DNA from: Streptomyces sp. TN58
GTDB taxonomy: Bacteria > Actinomycetota > Actinomycetes > Streptomycetales > Streptomycetaceae
Assembly: GCF_001941845.1 (NCBI RefSeq)
Contig: NZ_CP018870.1
Location: 1,426,001 to 1,490,000, forward strand
DNA: 64,000 bases
Reading direction: 5' to 3'
Shown in pieces: positions 32,403 through 40,867 of the stretch. Each line of letters opens with the position of its first letter. Positions within the stretch are counted from its first letter, which is position 1. Under the pieces are notes generated by a model. That model worked only from the letters and a program-made list of their open reading frames with translations. It was not told the origin of the DNA and did no database searches. A program made the position numbers and the translations under genes.

Positions 32403-32978
32403 AGGATTTCCGTCGCTGTCGAGTGCGCGGCGCAGCGGGGTGCCGGGCACGGGGCAAACATCTGGGACGCGATACGGGACGAACCGTCGGAAAACGATGG
32501 CTTCGACGCGTGCGCGGGGCATGAGTGGGCCGTACTGCCATCAGCTGGTGACGTCACGGCGCGGCCGGTCTCGCTTCGGGGCGCGAGGCTCAGGAAGGGG
32601 CCCTCAGAAGGCGCACATTCGACACATACAACGAGCACCGGGCGTCATCGTCGCCTCGGTCGCAAGGGTGCGGCTGCTCGTCGTGGTCATGGGCCCCAGT
32701 AAAGCAGACGTATCCCGTCACCGATCAAAACTGTCCGGATAGCGGACGACTTTCGGCCGCATACCGGACAACACCGGTCACCGGGGACCTGTCGTCCCAC
32801 CCTGCCGCCCGCGCCGCTGACCTGCGCCGACGCGCTCCCCGAGGGCCTCGGCGGGGGCTCTGCGGGAGCCGTCGACCGGGCCCTCTCCCGGGCCCCCTGT
32901 GGTCAAGACCACGGTCGGGCGGGGGTACGGGCAGGGGCCGCGCGCATCGGGTCTTTCGACCCGTAATACCCTCGCTGC
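32403..32978. other. Intergenic region upstream of metN, no gene seen
   Basis: 576 nt. It should hold the met promoter and a leader of 250 nt or more. I looked for a SAM riboswitch core and recognised none. The only firm structure is the palindrome at 32732-32770; GTGGTC/GACCAC and CGGGTC/GACCCG small hairpins lie nearer the rightward membrane gene. Confidence 0.5.
32732..32770. promoter_or_regulatory. 39-bp interrupted palindrome, candidate operator
   Basis: TGTCCGGATAGCGG (32732-32745) faces CCGCATACCGGACA (32757-32770) across 11 bp. Twelve of 14 positions pair if one base is shifted. It lies in a locally A+T-richer spot between the met operon and a divergent membrane protein pair. Could bind a dimeric regulator; no protein is identified. 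Confidence 0.4.
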
Positions 32979-33347
32979 ATGCTCGACGCCCTGACGGTCG
33001 CCATCGGCGTGGCCGCCCTCGCCCTCGCCGCCTGGTGCGGTTTCGCCGCGCTGCGGGACCAGCCGACCAAGGACTGGCACTTCATCGGCATGGCCGTCGT
33101 GACCGTGCTGGTCCTGGCGCAGCTGGTGATCGGCCTGGTCCAGCTGGCCAGGGGCGAGAAGCCCGACGAGGGCTCGGTGATCTTCGTGGCGTACCTGTTC
33201 GGCGCCTTCGCCGCGGTACCGGCCGCCGGGCTGCTCTCGCTGACCGAGCGGACCAAGTGGGGGTCGGTCACGGTGGCCGCCGGCGCGGTCGTCCTCGCCG
33301 TCCTTGAAGTCCGGCTCTACGACATCTGGGGAACCACCGGTGCCTGA
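32979..33347 (+). CDS. Four-span membrane protein
   Basis: A 122-residue hydrophobic protein with four membrane spans (about 3-24, 33-57, 66-88, 93-115) and short polar loops; no motif is recognised. It ends inside the next gene: the shared bases GTGCCTGA (33340-33347) hold the next start and this stop, so the two are translationally coupled and probably form a complex. Confidence 0.75.
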   Translation: MLDALTVAIGVAALALAAWCGFAALRDQPTKDWHFIGMAVVTVLVLAQLVIGLVQLARGEKPDEGSVIFVAYLFGAFAAVPAAGLLSLTERTKWGSVTVAAGAVVLAVLEVRLYDIWGTTGA

Positions 33348-33759
33348 CGCTGAGACGACGACCGCCACCCCCGCCGGGCGCAAGCGCCTGGTCTCCGGCC
33401 CCGGGCTGCTGCTGGTGTGGCTGTACGGGGTGATGGTCGTGGGCGCGGTCTCGCGTTCGGCCTTCCAGATCTCGACCGAGTTCGGCCGCGCGCCGCTGGC
33501 GTACTCGCTGTCCGCGGTGGCTGCGTTGGCCTACGCCTTCATCACCTATTCACTGGTGCGCGGCGGCGAGGCTGCGCGCAGGGCGGCGCTGGTGTGCTGC
33601 GCCGCGGAGCTCGCGGGCGTGCTGGCCGTGGGCACGTGGACCGTGCTGCGCCCGGACTCCTTCCCCGACACGACCGTCTGGTCGCAGTTCGGGATGGGCT
33701 ACCTGTTCATCCCGGTGATCCTGCCGATCACCGGGATGCTCTGGCTGCGCAAGCGCTGA
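33340..33759 (+). CDS. Four-span membrane protein, coupled partner
   Basis: A 139-residue protein from GTG 33340. A 20-residue polar N-terminus is followed by four spans (about 20-41, 52-76, 84-105, 113-136) ending LWLRKR. Overlaps the upstream gene by 8 nt. Unknown function; the pair resembles the small integral-membrane gene pairs common in Streptomyces. Confidence 0.75.
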   Translation: MPDAETTTATPAGRKRLVSGPGLLLVWLYGVMVVGAVSRSAFQISTEFGRAPLAYSLSAVAALAYAFITYSLVRGGEAARRAALVCCAAELAGVLAVGTWTVLRPDSFPDTTVWSQFGMGYLFIPVILPITGMLWLRKR

Positions 33760-33772
33760 GCCGGGCGCCGAC

Positions 33773-34279
33773 TCAGGCGCTGACCGTGAAGTCGGTCGGG
33801 TCCTTGGCTTCCTTCTCCAGGATCACCAGCTGCACCCCGTCGGACGCCGTGCGCCCGCCGACCTTGACGTATCCGGCCTTGCGGTAGAGGCGCAGGTTGG
33901 ACTCGCTCTTGTGGCCCGTGTGCAGGCGGAAGCGGGTGGTGTTGCCGGGGCCCGCGAGGGCCTGCTCGACGGCGCGCAGCAGGCGGGCGCCGAGTCCGTG
34001 CCCCTGCAGGCGCGGGTGGACGCAGAGCTTGGCGATCTTGGCGGTGCCCTCCTCGTCCACGCTGCCGCGCACGGTGCCGACGATCTCGTCGCCGAGCCGG
34101 GCCACCAGGACGGTGTCGGCCGCGAGCTCTGCCTTGAGGGAGTCCAGGGACTGGGTGAGCGGCTGGATGAGGTAGTTGCCGTACAGCTCGGCCTCGCGCT
34201 GGAAGGCCAGGTACTGCAGTTTGAAGATCTGCTCGGCGTCTTCGGCGACCGCCGCCGAAATGGTCACGCTCATGCCCAT
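33773..34279 (-). CDS. GNAT acetyltransferase
   Basis: A 168-residue acetyltransferase. The core is GTVRGSVDEEGTAKIAKLCVHP, then LQGHGLGARLLRAVE (acetyl-CoA motif A, about 95-110), and GHKSESNLRLYRKAGYVKV (motif B, about 125-143). The start ATG 34279 (MGMSV) lies nine bases after GGAGG; an in-frame ATG at 34273 is too far. It lies 37 nt downstream of the sigma-like gene on the same strand. Substrate unknown. Confidence 0.87.
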   Translation of the reverse strand: MGMSVTISAAVAEDAEQIFKLQYLAFQREAELYGNYLIQPLTQSLDSLKAELAADTVLVARLGDEIVGTVRGSVDEEGTAKIAKLCVHPRLQGHGLGARLLRAVEQALAGPGNTTRFRLHTGHKSESNLRLYRKAGYVKVGGRTASDGVQLVILEKEAKDPTDFTVSA

Positions 34280-34316
34280 GTGCGCATGCCTCCAGCTCAC
34301 CTGGTAGCCCGTTGGT

Positions 34317-34910
34317 CTACCGCTCCATTCCCCGAAGGCCAGGAGCCGCAACCTCTGCCGCGAGCATTCTGCGCAGACATCCCAGGCAACGGGAACGCAC
34401 GGGCCCTAAACTTCCTTGTGAGATACCCAACTCTCCTGCGATTTCACGGTATGTGAGGTCTCTGGGCGAAAGAAGTGCCCTCATGAGCTCGGGGCAGCGG
34501 CCGGGCAACCGGGCGACCGCCGACCGGAGGGCGCGGTTGTCCTCCCCGTGCATGAGCGCGTCTTCAGGTTCTCGCTCTGGCCCTGGCCCGGCTCCGGGCC
34601 CGCCGGCGGTGCCGGCCCGCGGACGGTGGTCGTCCACGCGGTGCCGCCGCTGGTCGTAGGGGATCTCGCGGCGGGCGCGGCGGCGGGCGAGCCGGGCCTC
34701 GGCCCGGACCGCGCGGCGCAGCCAGCGGGCCGGCTCGGCCGGGTCGGCGGGGTCGGGTGCGTGTCGGCCGCTCTCCAGCAGCCTGACCCATACGGCTTGT
34801 TCGAGGTCGGCGGCGTCCACTCCGGCGCCCGGGGCCTCCGCCGCGGCCTCCGCGGAGAGCAGCGGGCCCAGTTCGGTGACGACGAGGTCGGGGTCCTTCA
34901 GCAGGTCCAT
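34317..34910 (-). CDS. Sigma-70-like factor (ECF-type region 4)
   Basis: A 197-residue putative sigma factor. A helical N-terminal region around DAADLEQAVWVRLLE and WLRRAVRAEARLARRRAR (about 30-80) resembles region 2. A Gly/Pro-rich linker follows (about 95-118), then a region 4 helix-turn-helix (about 128-185: AVARLPGRCPELM, LTYREIAGELGISQGSLGPVRSRCL). No anti-sigma gene is adjacent. The region 2 match is weak, so it could be a sigma-like regulator. ATG start at 34910. Confidence 0.75.
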   Translation of the reverse strand: MDLLKDPDLVVTELGPLLSAEAAAEAPGAGVDAADLEQAVWVRLLESGRHAPDPADPAEPARWLRRAVRAEARLARRRARREIPYDQRRHRVDDHRPRAGTAGGPGAGPGPEREPEDALMHGEDNRALRSAVARLPGRCPELMRALLSPRDLTYREIAGELGISQGSLGPVRSRCLGCLRRMLAAEVAAPGLRGMER

Positions 34911-34920
34911 GCCGAGCGGG

Positions 34921-34969
34921 ACGAGTGGGTCGCGCCCGCCGGTTTCCCAGGCGGGCGCGACCCACTCGT
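34921..34969. terminator. 20-bp perfect hairpin, glpQ1 terminator
   Basis: Twenty bases (34921-34940, starting ACGAGTGGGT) are perfectly complementary to 34950-34969 around a 9-nt loop. It lies 15 nt past the glpQ1 stop and just upstream of the sigma-like gene; it is one of the strongest stems in the window. Confidence 0.85.
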
Positions 34970-34983
34970 TCGGGAAGCGGCGC

Positions 34984-36195
34984 TCAGCCGTTGACGGGGC
35001 GTCGGCCGGGGCGGAAGGCTTCGGCGGCGAGCATCCCGGTGTCCGGATTGTCGGTGAAGATCCCGTCGATGCCCTGTTCGAAGTAGGTGCGGAAGGCGCC
35101 GAGGGCGTCCCCGTACGCGGCCGGATCCGTACCCCTGCGGTACTCGGCGGGCAGGAAGCTGTTCTCGTTGCGGGCGGTGTAGGGGTGCAGCAGCAGTCCG
35201 CGGGCGTGGGCGTCCTTCACCAGGGTGGTCGGAGCGCCGAGCCGGCCGGCCGCGTCACGCGGGAGGATGAGGTCCATGGTGGGGCCGATGCCCTGCGCGA
35301 AGCCCGCGATCCACGTGAGGCCGTCGGGCTTGACCAGGTCGGCGACCGTCCGCGGGTCCCCGGCCTGTTCGAAGTCCCAGGGGCGGGTGTCGGCCGCGGA
35401 GAGCAGGACCACGCGGGGCGCGGAGACCAGCCGGGAGAGCCGCCGGATGCTGGAGGGTTCGAAGGACTGGAGGAAGACGGCGCCGTCGCGGCCGTCGCGG
35501 CGGTACCGGCGCAGCAGCCGGGCGAGGGGCTCCTCCAGGCCGAGGCCCAGGGCGCGGAAGTAGCTGGGGTGCTTGGTCTCGACGTGCAGCCGGACCCTCT
35601 CGCCGCGCCGCCTGCCCTCGCGGTCGGCCCAGCGGAGCACTTCTTCGAAGGTGGGGACCGCCCACTGGCCGTCGTAGAGCGTGTTGCGCTGGCGGACGGC
35701 GGGGATACGTTCCTTCGCACGCAGCGTCTTCAGTTCGGCGAGGGTGAAGTCCTCGGTGAACCAGCCGGTGACCGGGACTCCGTCGACGGACTTGGTGGTG
35801 CGCCGGGAGGCGAACTCGCGGTGGTCGGCGACATCGGTGGTCCCGCCGATCTCGTTCTCGTGGCGGCACACCAGGTGTCCGTCCCGGGTGGGGACCAGGT
35901 CCTGCTCGACGATGTCCGCCCCCAGGTCCAGGGCCAGCTGGTAGGAGCCGAGCGTGTGCTCCGGCCGGTAGCCGGCGGCACCGCGGTGGCCGATGACCGC
36001 GGGGTACGGGAGGTTCCGGAAGCCGCCCGCGCCGCCGCGCCCGCCTTCGCCCCGGCCTTCGTCGCCGCCTTCGCCCCGGCCTTGGTCGCCGCCGGAGGCG
36101 GCGGCCGGTCCCGCCGAGACGGAGGTGATCCCGGCCCCGGCCGCCATCACGGCCGCCCCCAGTACCGTGCGCCGCGCTGCCCCGCCCTGCGTCAT
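34984..36195 (-). CDS. glpQ1: Secreted glycerophosphodiester phosphodiesterase
   Basis: A 403-residue enzyme that hydrolyses glycerophosphodiesters to glycerol-3-phosphate and an alcohol, supplying phosphate and glycerol. A twin-arginine signal (RRTVLGAAVMAAGAG, about 8-22) and Ala cleavage region show export. A Gly/Glu/Arg-rich linker (about 32-55) precedes the GDPD barrel: HRGAAGYRPEHT (about 68-79, catalytic His/Arg), then ADIVEQDLVPTRDGHLV with metal-binding acids and HVETKHPSY. ATG 36195 has GAGGAG upstream. In S. coelicolor the glpQ1 gene at this locus is known to be PhoP- and carbon-source-regulated. A 9-bp tandem repeat lies just upstream. Confidence 0.9.
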   Translation of the reverse strand: MTQGGAARRTVLGAAVMAAGAGITSVSAGPAAASGGDQGRGEGGDEGRGEGGRGGAGGFRNLPYPAVIGHRGAAGYRPEHTLGSYQLALDLGADIVEQDLVPTRDGHLVCRHENEIGGTTDVADHREFASRRTTKSVDGVPVTGWFTEDFTLAELKTLRAKERIPAVRQRNTLYDGQWAVPTFEEVLRWADREGRRRGERVRLHVETKHPSYFRALGLGLEEPLARLLRRYRRDGRDGAVFLQSFEPSSIRRLSRLVSAPRVVLLSAADTRPWDFEQAGDPRTVADLVKPDGLTWIAGFAQGIGPTMDLILPRDAAGRLGAPTTLVKDAHARGLLLHPYTARNENSFLPAEYRRGTDPAAYGDALGAFRTYFEQGIDGIFTDNPDTGMLAAEAFRPGRRPVNG

Positions 36196-36208
36196 GAGTG
36201 CCACTCCT

Positions 36209-36255
36209 CGTCGTGAAGGTCGTGAAGGTCGTGAAGGTCGTGAAGGTCGTGATGG
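36209..36255 (-). repeat. 9-bp tandem repeat in the glpQ1 leader
   Basis: The unit CTTCACGAC (minus strand) is repeated in four near-perfect, directly adjacent copies plus partial ones, ending at the glpQ1 ribosome site. The TTCAC core resembles part of the PHO-box unit (GTTCACC...), but PHO boxes repeat every 11 bp, not 9. Confidence 0.65.
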
Positions 36256-36461
36256 GCGTGCCGATGGTAGGCAAACGGGGGTGGCTCCAGGGGGTGCCTC
36301 GGAGGCACATCCGGGGAACTTGGCGAAAACGCGCGTCAACAATCCGTATCCGACACGTGAACCCGATGTGCGCTCGGAGCTGACCCGCGAGTATCGTCCT
36401 CACCTGCGCTACCGCCGAGTGGTGGGTGCGCGAGCCGCTTTTCGATGCCGGAGGGCCCACG

Positions 36462-37133
36462 TTGTTCCGTACGAAGCTCATCAAAGCCACTGTCGGTCCG
36501 GTCATGCGCACGATGTTCCGCACCCGTGTGGAGGGCATCGAGAACATCCCCGGTTCCGGACCGGTGATCCTGGCGGGCAACCACCTCACCTTCATCGACT
36601 CCATGATCCTTCCCCTGGTGTGCGACCGCACGGTCCACTTCATCGGCAAGGACGAGTACGTGACCGGCAAGGGGCTCAAGGGCCGGCTCATGGCCTGGTT
36701 CTTCACCGGCTCCGGCATGATCCCCGTCGACCGTGACGGTGCCAACGGCGGCGTCGCGGCCCTGATGACCGGCCGCCGGATCCTCGAAGAGGGCAAGATC
36801 TTCGGCATCTACCCCGAGGGCACCCGCTCCCCCGACGGCCGGCTGTACCGCGGCCGCACCGGCATCGCCCGCCTCACCCTGATGACCGGCGCGCCGGTGG
36901 TGCCGTTCGCGATGATCGGCACCGACAAGCTCCAGCCCGGCGGCGCCGGCATGCCGCGACCGGGCCGGGTCACCGTCCGCTTCGGCGAGCCGATGGAGTT
37001 CTCCCGCTACGAGGGCATGGACCGCGACCGGTACGTGCTGCGCGCCGTCACCGACTCGGTGATGGCCGAGGTCATGCGGCTCTCCGGCCAGGAGTACGTC
37101 GACATGTACGCGACGAAGGCGAAGGCCGCCTGA
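36462..37133 (+). CDS. 1-acyl-sn-glycerol-3-phosphate acyltransferase (PlsC-like)
   Basis: A 223-residue membrane-associated acyltransferase of phospholipid synthesis. The HX4D catalytic motif is NHLTFID (about 40-46), and the glycerol-phosphate-binding motif is YPEGTRS (about 118-124), followed by GAPVVPFAMIG. The TTG start at 36462 is chosen because GGAGGG lies just before it at 36450; ATG is not available at a suitable place, though an in-frame start at 36426 exists. Divergent from glpQ1, so lipid head-group breakdown and lipid synthesis share a regulatory gap. Confidence 0.87.
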   Translation: MFRTKLIKATVGPVMRTMFRTRVEGIENIPGSGPVILAGNHLTFIDSMILPLVCDRTVHFIGKDEYVTGKGLKGRLMAWFFTGSGMIPVDRDGANGGVAALMTGRRILEEGKIFGIYPEGTRSPDGRLYRGRTGIARLTLMTGAPVVPFAMIGTDKLQPGGAGMPRPGRVTVRFGEPMEFSRYEGMDRDRYVLRAVTDSVMAEVMRLSGQEYVDMYATKAKAA

Positions 37134-37143
37134 CGCGGCCCCG

Positions 37144-38619
37144 CTACTGGCGCCTCAGTGACCGGCTGACGCCCGCCGCCGTGGTGGTGGCGAGGATCCA
37201 GCCGGTCACGATGAGCAGGTACGACAGCCACTGGTGCCAGCCGGCCGGAGCGAAGGCCTGCTCCTGGCCGAAACCGATGATCGGCAGCATCAGGTCGATG
37301 GTGTAGAAGACCGCGTTGAAGTCCGGCGCCTCGCCCTGCTTGAGGGGGCGCGGCTCCTCCAGCGCGAACGCGACCGCCCCGGTGAGCAGCAGCGCCGTCA
37401 GCCAGCCCGCCGCGCGCAGCGGCCGGAAGCCGTAGCCGACCGTGCCGTCCTGGAGCAGCCCCCACAGGCGGGCGTGCCGGGGCAGTGTGCGGCGGTGCCT
37501 GCGCAGCTTGGCGAGCTGGACGGTACGGGCGGCGGCCTCGTCGCCCGCGGTGCGGTAGGCGGCGGCGAGCTGTTCGTACGGGTACGGGAGGTAGCCGGGC
37601 TCGCCGGTCTCCAGTGCGGCCAGCCGGTCCTCGGCGGGCAGGTGCGGGTCCAGTGCGCGGTAGGTGAGGCCGTCGAGGCGCAGCGGGTCCCGCCAGGTGC
37701 CGGGCCGCATGTTCAGCAGGTCGAACTGTGAGCGCCGCAGGTTCACGGTGCCCCGCACGTCCTCGCAGGCGGGCAGCCACATCTCGCCGACGGTGCAGCT
37801 GGAGGCGCGCAGGGCGACGCCGCCCGGGTTGTCGAGGACGGCGTGCGCGAGGTTGAGGCGGCCCGGTACGCGTGAGCCGGTGAGGTTGAGGCGGCCCTGG
37901 GTCCGGGCACGCGCGGCGTGGAGGTTGGTCCCGACCGTCAGGGTCTCGGCCTGGAGGGCGGTGCCGTCCGGGGCGAGAAGGCGGGCGTTGTCGAGGTTGA
38001 CCTGGCCGCCGACGACGGCGCCGTTGAGGCGCAGCTGGCCGTGGACGGTGAGGTCGTTGGCGATGATGTCGGTGCCGATCTCCACGTGGTTGAGCTGGAG
38101 CGGCGGTTCCTCCCCCTCCTCGCCCGTCACGGGGCCGACCACCGCGCCCTGGAGGAAGAGGCCGCCGGATATTCTGGCGCCCTGGAGTCGGACGGGCCCG
38201 CTGATCCGGCAGCAGGAGAGCCGCAGCACGACGTCGACGCGCAGGGTGGCCGCGGTGAGGCCCGGCAGGGTGGAGTAGCCGAGGACGAGGGCCTTCAGCT
38301 GTGCCCCGTACAGGAGCGGTGTGCGTTCGAACCAGCAGTCGCGCATCCGGATCGGGTGGTCGACCACCGCGTAGCGCAGGTCCAGCTTCCCGACGATCCG
38401 GGCGCCCTTGATCTTGAGTCCGGCGACCCGGCCGTCCGCTGCGGGCGCGGCGCCCAGCAGGATCGCGCGCAGCACCTCGGCGCGCAGGGTGCGCTCCGGT
38501 CCCCAGCCGGCTCCGTCGACGGAGCTGTCGTCGGGGTGCTCCCGGAAGTCGACGCCGTCGCCGCGCGGGAAGGCGTCCCAGACGCGGCGCTCGGCCGGGG
38601 TCAGATCGTTGATCTCCAT
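37144..38619 (-). CDS. Beta-solenoid protein with a C-terminal two-span membrane module
   Basis: A 491-residue protein. After about 90 residues of helical N-terminus comes a long series (about 70-320) of short strand repeats such as [40 protein letters not shown] and GTVNLRRSQFDLLNM, the signature of a right-handed beta-helix like pentapeptide/polymer-forming proteins. The C-terminal part has two spans (about 405-422 and 464-485) bracketing a re-entrant-looking stretch, YTIDLMLPIIGFGQ. The GFG there recalls ion-channel filters, but no function is proven. ATG start at 38619. Some databases call relatives oxidoreductase without evidence. Confidence 0.7.
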   Translation of the reverse strand: MEINDLTPAERRVWDAFPRGDGVDFREHPDDSSVDGAGWGPERTLRAEVLRAILLGAAPAADGRVAGLKIKGARIVGKLDLRYAVVDHPIRMRDCWFERTPLLYGAQLKALVLGYSTLPGLTAATLRVDVVLRLSCCRISGPVRLQGARISGGLFLQGAVVGPVTGEEGEEPPLQLNHVEIGTDIIANDLTVHGQLRLNGAVVGGQVNLDNARLLAPDGTALQAETLTVGTNLHAARARTQGRLNLTGSRVPGRLNLAHAVLDNPGGVALRASSCTVGEMWLPACEDVRGTVNLRRSQFDLLNMRPGTWRDPLRLDGLTYRALDPHLPAEDRLAALETGEPGYLPYPYEQLAAAYRTAGDEAAARTVQLAKLRRHRRTLPRHARLWGLLQDGTVGYGFRPLRAAGWLTALLLTGAVAFALEEPRPLKQGEAPDFNAVFYTIDLMLPIIGFGQEQAFAPAGWHQWLSYLLIVTGWILATTTAAGVSRSLRRQ

Positions 38620-38685
38620 CGCGGGGATGGTGTCCCGGGGGCGACGGGCTGTCAAATCCGTCCGGGACACCGCCGCTTGGGCGGG

Positions 38686-40230
38686 TCAGTGCTCGATGCC
38701 CTCCTGGAGCCGCTGGCCCCGGAGCAGGAACCAGGCGGCCGCCGCGGTGGCCAGGAGTACGGCCGCACCGACGCCGGAGGCGAGGCGCAGACCGTCGACG
38801 AAGGCGTCCTGGGCGGCGCCGACCATGTGGGCGGCGGTGTCCGGGTCCAGCGTCTTGGCCGCCTCCACGGCTCCGCCGAGGGATTCGTGCGCGGCGTCGG
38901 CGACCGGTCCCGCGACGGTGGCCGGGGCGGTGAAGCCCTGGTAGACGCCGGTGACGATGGAGCCGAGCAGGGCGATGCCGAGGGCGGCGCCGAGTTCGTA
39001 CGCGGTCTCGGAGACGGCGGAGGCCGAACCGGCCTGCTCCTTGGGGACGCTGGAGAGGATGACGTCGGCGGTGACGGTGAAGGAGAAGCCGGCGCCGAGG
39101 CCGACGACGAGCAGGGCCGCGCCGAGCAGCGGGTAGCCGCTCTCCTTGTGGACCAGGGTCAGGACGGCGAGGGCGGCGCCGATGGCGGCGAGGCCGCCGG
39201 TCACGACGGAGCGCACCGAGTACCGGCGGGCGTACCTGCCCGCGACCAGGCCGGTGACCACCGCGCCGATGGCGGCCGGCAGTTCGGCCAGGCCGGCCTC
39301 CAGCGGGCCGCGGCCCTGGACGAGCTGGAGGAACTGGGAGAGGAAGAAGACCAGACCGGACAGGCCGAAGACGGTGAGCAGGTCGGCGAGGACCGCGCCG
39401 GAGAAGCCGCGGTGCCGGAAGAGCCGCATGTCGAGCAGCGGGGACGGCAGGGTGAACTGGCGGCGGACGAAGGCGTACAGGGCGCCTGCACCGAGGCCCG
39501 CGGCGACCGCGACCTCCCAGGTCATGCCGTGCGTGGCGGCTTCCTTGATGGCGTAGACCACGCCGATGACGCCGACGAGGGAGAGGCCCACGCTGAGCAG
39601 GTCCCAGGGGCCGGCGACGGGGTTCTTGGACTCGGGAAGGAGCTTGATTCCGACGACGACCAGGGCGATCATCACGGGGAGGTTGATGAGGAAGACCGAG
39701 CCCCACCAGAAGTGCTGGAGCAGGGCTCCGCCGACGACCGGGCCGACGGCCGCGCCGGCGGAGGCGGTGGCGCCCCAGATGCCGATGGCGAGGCTGCGCT
39801 CGCGGGGGTCGGTGAAGATGTTGCGGATCAGCGCGAGGGTGGACGGCATCAGGGTGGCGCCGGCCACGCCGAGCAGGGCTCGGGCGACGATCATCATCTC
39901 GGGGCTGGTGGCGTAGGCGTTCAGCACCGAGACGGCGCCGAAGGCGGTGGCGCCGGCGAGGAGGAGCTTCTTGCGGCCTATGCGGTCGCCGAGGGAGCCC
40001 ATGGAGACCAGGAGTCCGGCGATGACGAAGGAGTAGATGTCGCCGATCCACAGCAGCTGGGTGCCGGACGGCTTGAGGTCTTCGCTGAGGGAGGGGGTGG
40101 CGAGGCCGAGGACCGTGGCGTCGACCGCGACCAGCAGGACGGCCAGGACGAGCACGGAGAGCGCCAGCCAGCGGCCGCGGCTCTTCTCCTCCACCCCCGT
40201 CTGACGTATCAGCTGTTCGGTACGGCTCAT
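38686..40230 (-). CDS. DHA2-family MFS drug exporter
   Basis: A 514-residue multidrug transporter with about 14 spans. The first span is LALSVLVLAVLLVAVDATVLGLATPSL with the conserved Asp. MFS motif A is GSLGDRIGRKKLLL (about 77-90), and the motif C-like stretch is GPVVGGALL. The start ATG 40230 overlaps the stop of its TetR repressor by four bases (ATGA, 40227-40230), a standard regulator-pump unit. Likely exports a toxic or antibiotic-like compound; the ligand is not inferable. Confidence 0.92.
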   Translation of the reverse strand: MSRTEQLIRQTGVEEKSRGRWLALSVLVLAVLLVAVDATVLGLATPSLSEDLKPSGTQLLWIGDIYSFVIAGLLVSMGSLGDRIGRKKLLLAGATAFGAVSVLNAYATSPEMMIVARALLGVAGATLMPSTLALIRNIFTDPRERSLAIGIWGATASAGAAVGPVVGGALLQHFWWGSVFLINLPVMIALVVVGIKLLPESKNPVAGPWDLLSVGLSLVGVIGVVYAIKEAATHGMTWEVAVAAGLGAGALYAFVRRQFTLPSPLLDMRLFRHRGFSGAVLADLLTVFGLSGLVFFLSQFLQLVQGRGPLEAGLAELPAAIGAVVTGLVAGRYARRYSVRSVVTGGLAAIGAALAVLTLVHKESGYPLLGAALLVVGLGAGFSFTVTADVILSSVPKEQAGSASAVSETAYELGAALGIALLGSIVTGVYQGFTAPATVAGPVADAAHESLGGAVEAAKTLDPDTAAHMVGAAQDAFVDGLRLASGVGAAVLLATAAAAWFLLRGQRLQEGIEH

Positions 40231-40778
40231 TTCTCCACACTCCGTCGGGCGCCACCGAGCAGCAGCTCGGTGATCATGTACTGGAAGTCCTTGGCGGCGA
40301 CCCGGCCGTCCATGACGGCCCAGGCGCAGCTGCCGATGAGGCCGTAGAGGGCCTCGGTGAGCCATGCGGGGCTCAGGTCGATCCGGATGTCGCCCTGCTC
40401 CTGGCCGCGCCGGAAGAGGGCGGTGACGCGGGCGTCGAGGCGGGCCCAGCCCTCGTTGACCTCGTCGCCTTCGAAGAGCTGGTTCTCGGTGACGAGGAAG
40501 GCCAGCAGTTCGGCGTTGGGCTCGGCCTCGGCGACGAGGCGTCTGAGTGCTTCCACCGCGGTGCCCTCGTCGAGGCGGGCGTTGTCGAACGCCTTCTCGA
40601 ACTCCCGGATGCCGAGGTCTTCGAGGGCGCGTACCAGTGCGTCACGTCCGGCGAAGTGCCGGTGGAGGGTCGCGCGCCCGATTCCGGCGGCGCGGGCGAC
40701 CTCGTCCATCGTGGCGGTCGATTTACGGGAGAGCAGGGCGGCCGCGTCGCGGAGCACCTGGTCACGATCCATGGCCAT
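40227..40778 (-). CDS. TetR-family repressor of the MFS pump
   Basis: A 183-residue regulator. The N-terminal helix-turn-helix (about 18-50) is STATMDEVARAAGIGRATLHRHFAGRDALVRA, and the rest is the helical ligand-binding domain. It is first in a two-gene unit with the pump. A perfect operator-like palindrome lies 20 bp upstream (40798-40815), so autoregulation is expected and the pump would be induced by its substrate. ATG 40778 chosen; ATG 40772 is an alternative. Confidence 0.9.
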   Translation of the reverse strand: MAMDRDQVLRDAAALLSRKSTATMDEVARAAGIGRATLHRHFAGRDALVRALEDLGIREFEKAFDNARLDEGTAVEALRRLVAEAEPNAELLAFLVTENQLFEGDEVNEGWARLDARVTALFRRGQEQGDIRIDLSPAWLTEALYGLIGSCAWAVMDGRVAAKDFQYMITELLLGGARRSVEK

Positions 40779-40797
40779 GAGACAAGCGTACACCGAT

Positions 40798-40815
40798 TGA
40801 GACGCCAGTGTCTCA
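40798..40815. promoter_or_regulatory. Operator palindrome for the TetR repressor
   Basis: TGAGAC-GCCAGT-GTCTCA is an inverted repeat with 6-bp arms between the TetR gene and the divergent HAD gene. Size and place suit a TetR operator that controls both directions. Confidence 0.7.
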
Positions 40816-40867
40816 TTCTGGAGGAAAATGAGCCGCCGCAGGGCGGTGGAAAGGCGATCCTGCCCCC

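Noticed and set aside
32399..32638. 79-codon frame upstream of metN, possible leader peptide
   Set aside because: No ribosome site, no methionine-rich stretch, and it overlaps the metN start. It lies in a presumed untranslated leader.
32403..32760. SAM riboswitch upstream of metN
   Set aside because: None of the conserved core sequence or pseudoknot elements could be found by eye.
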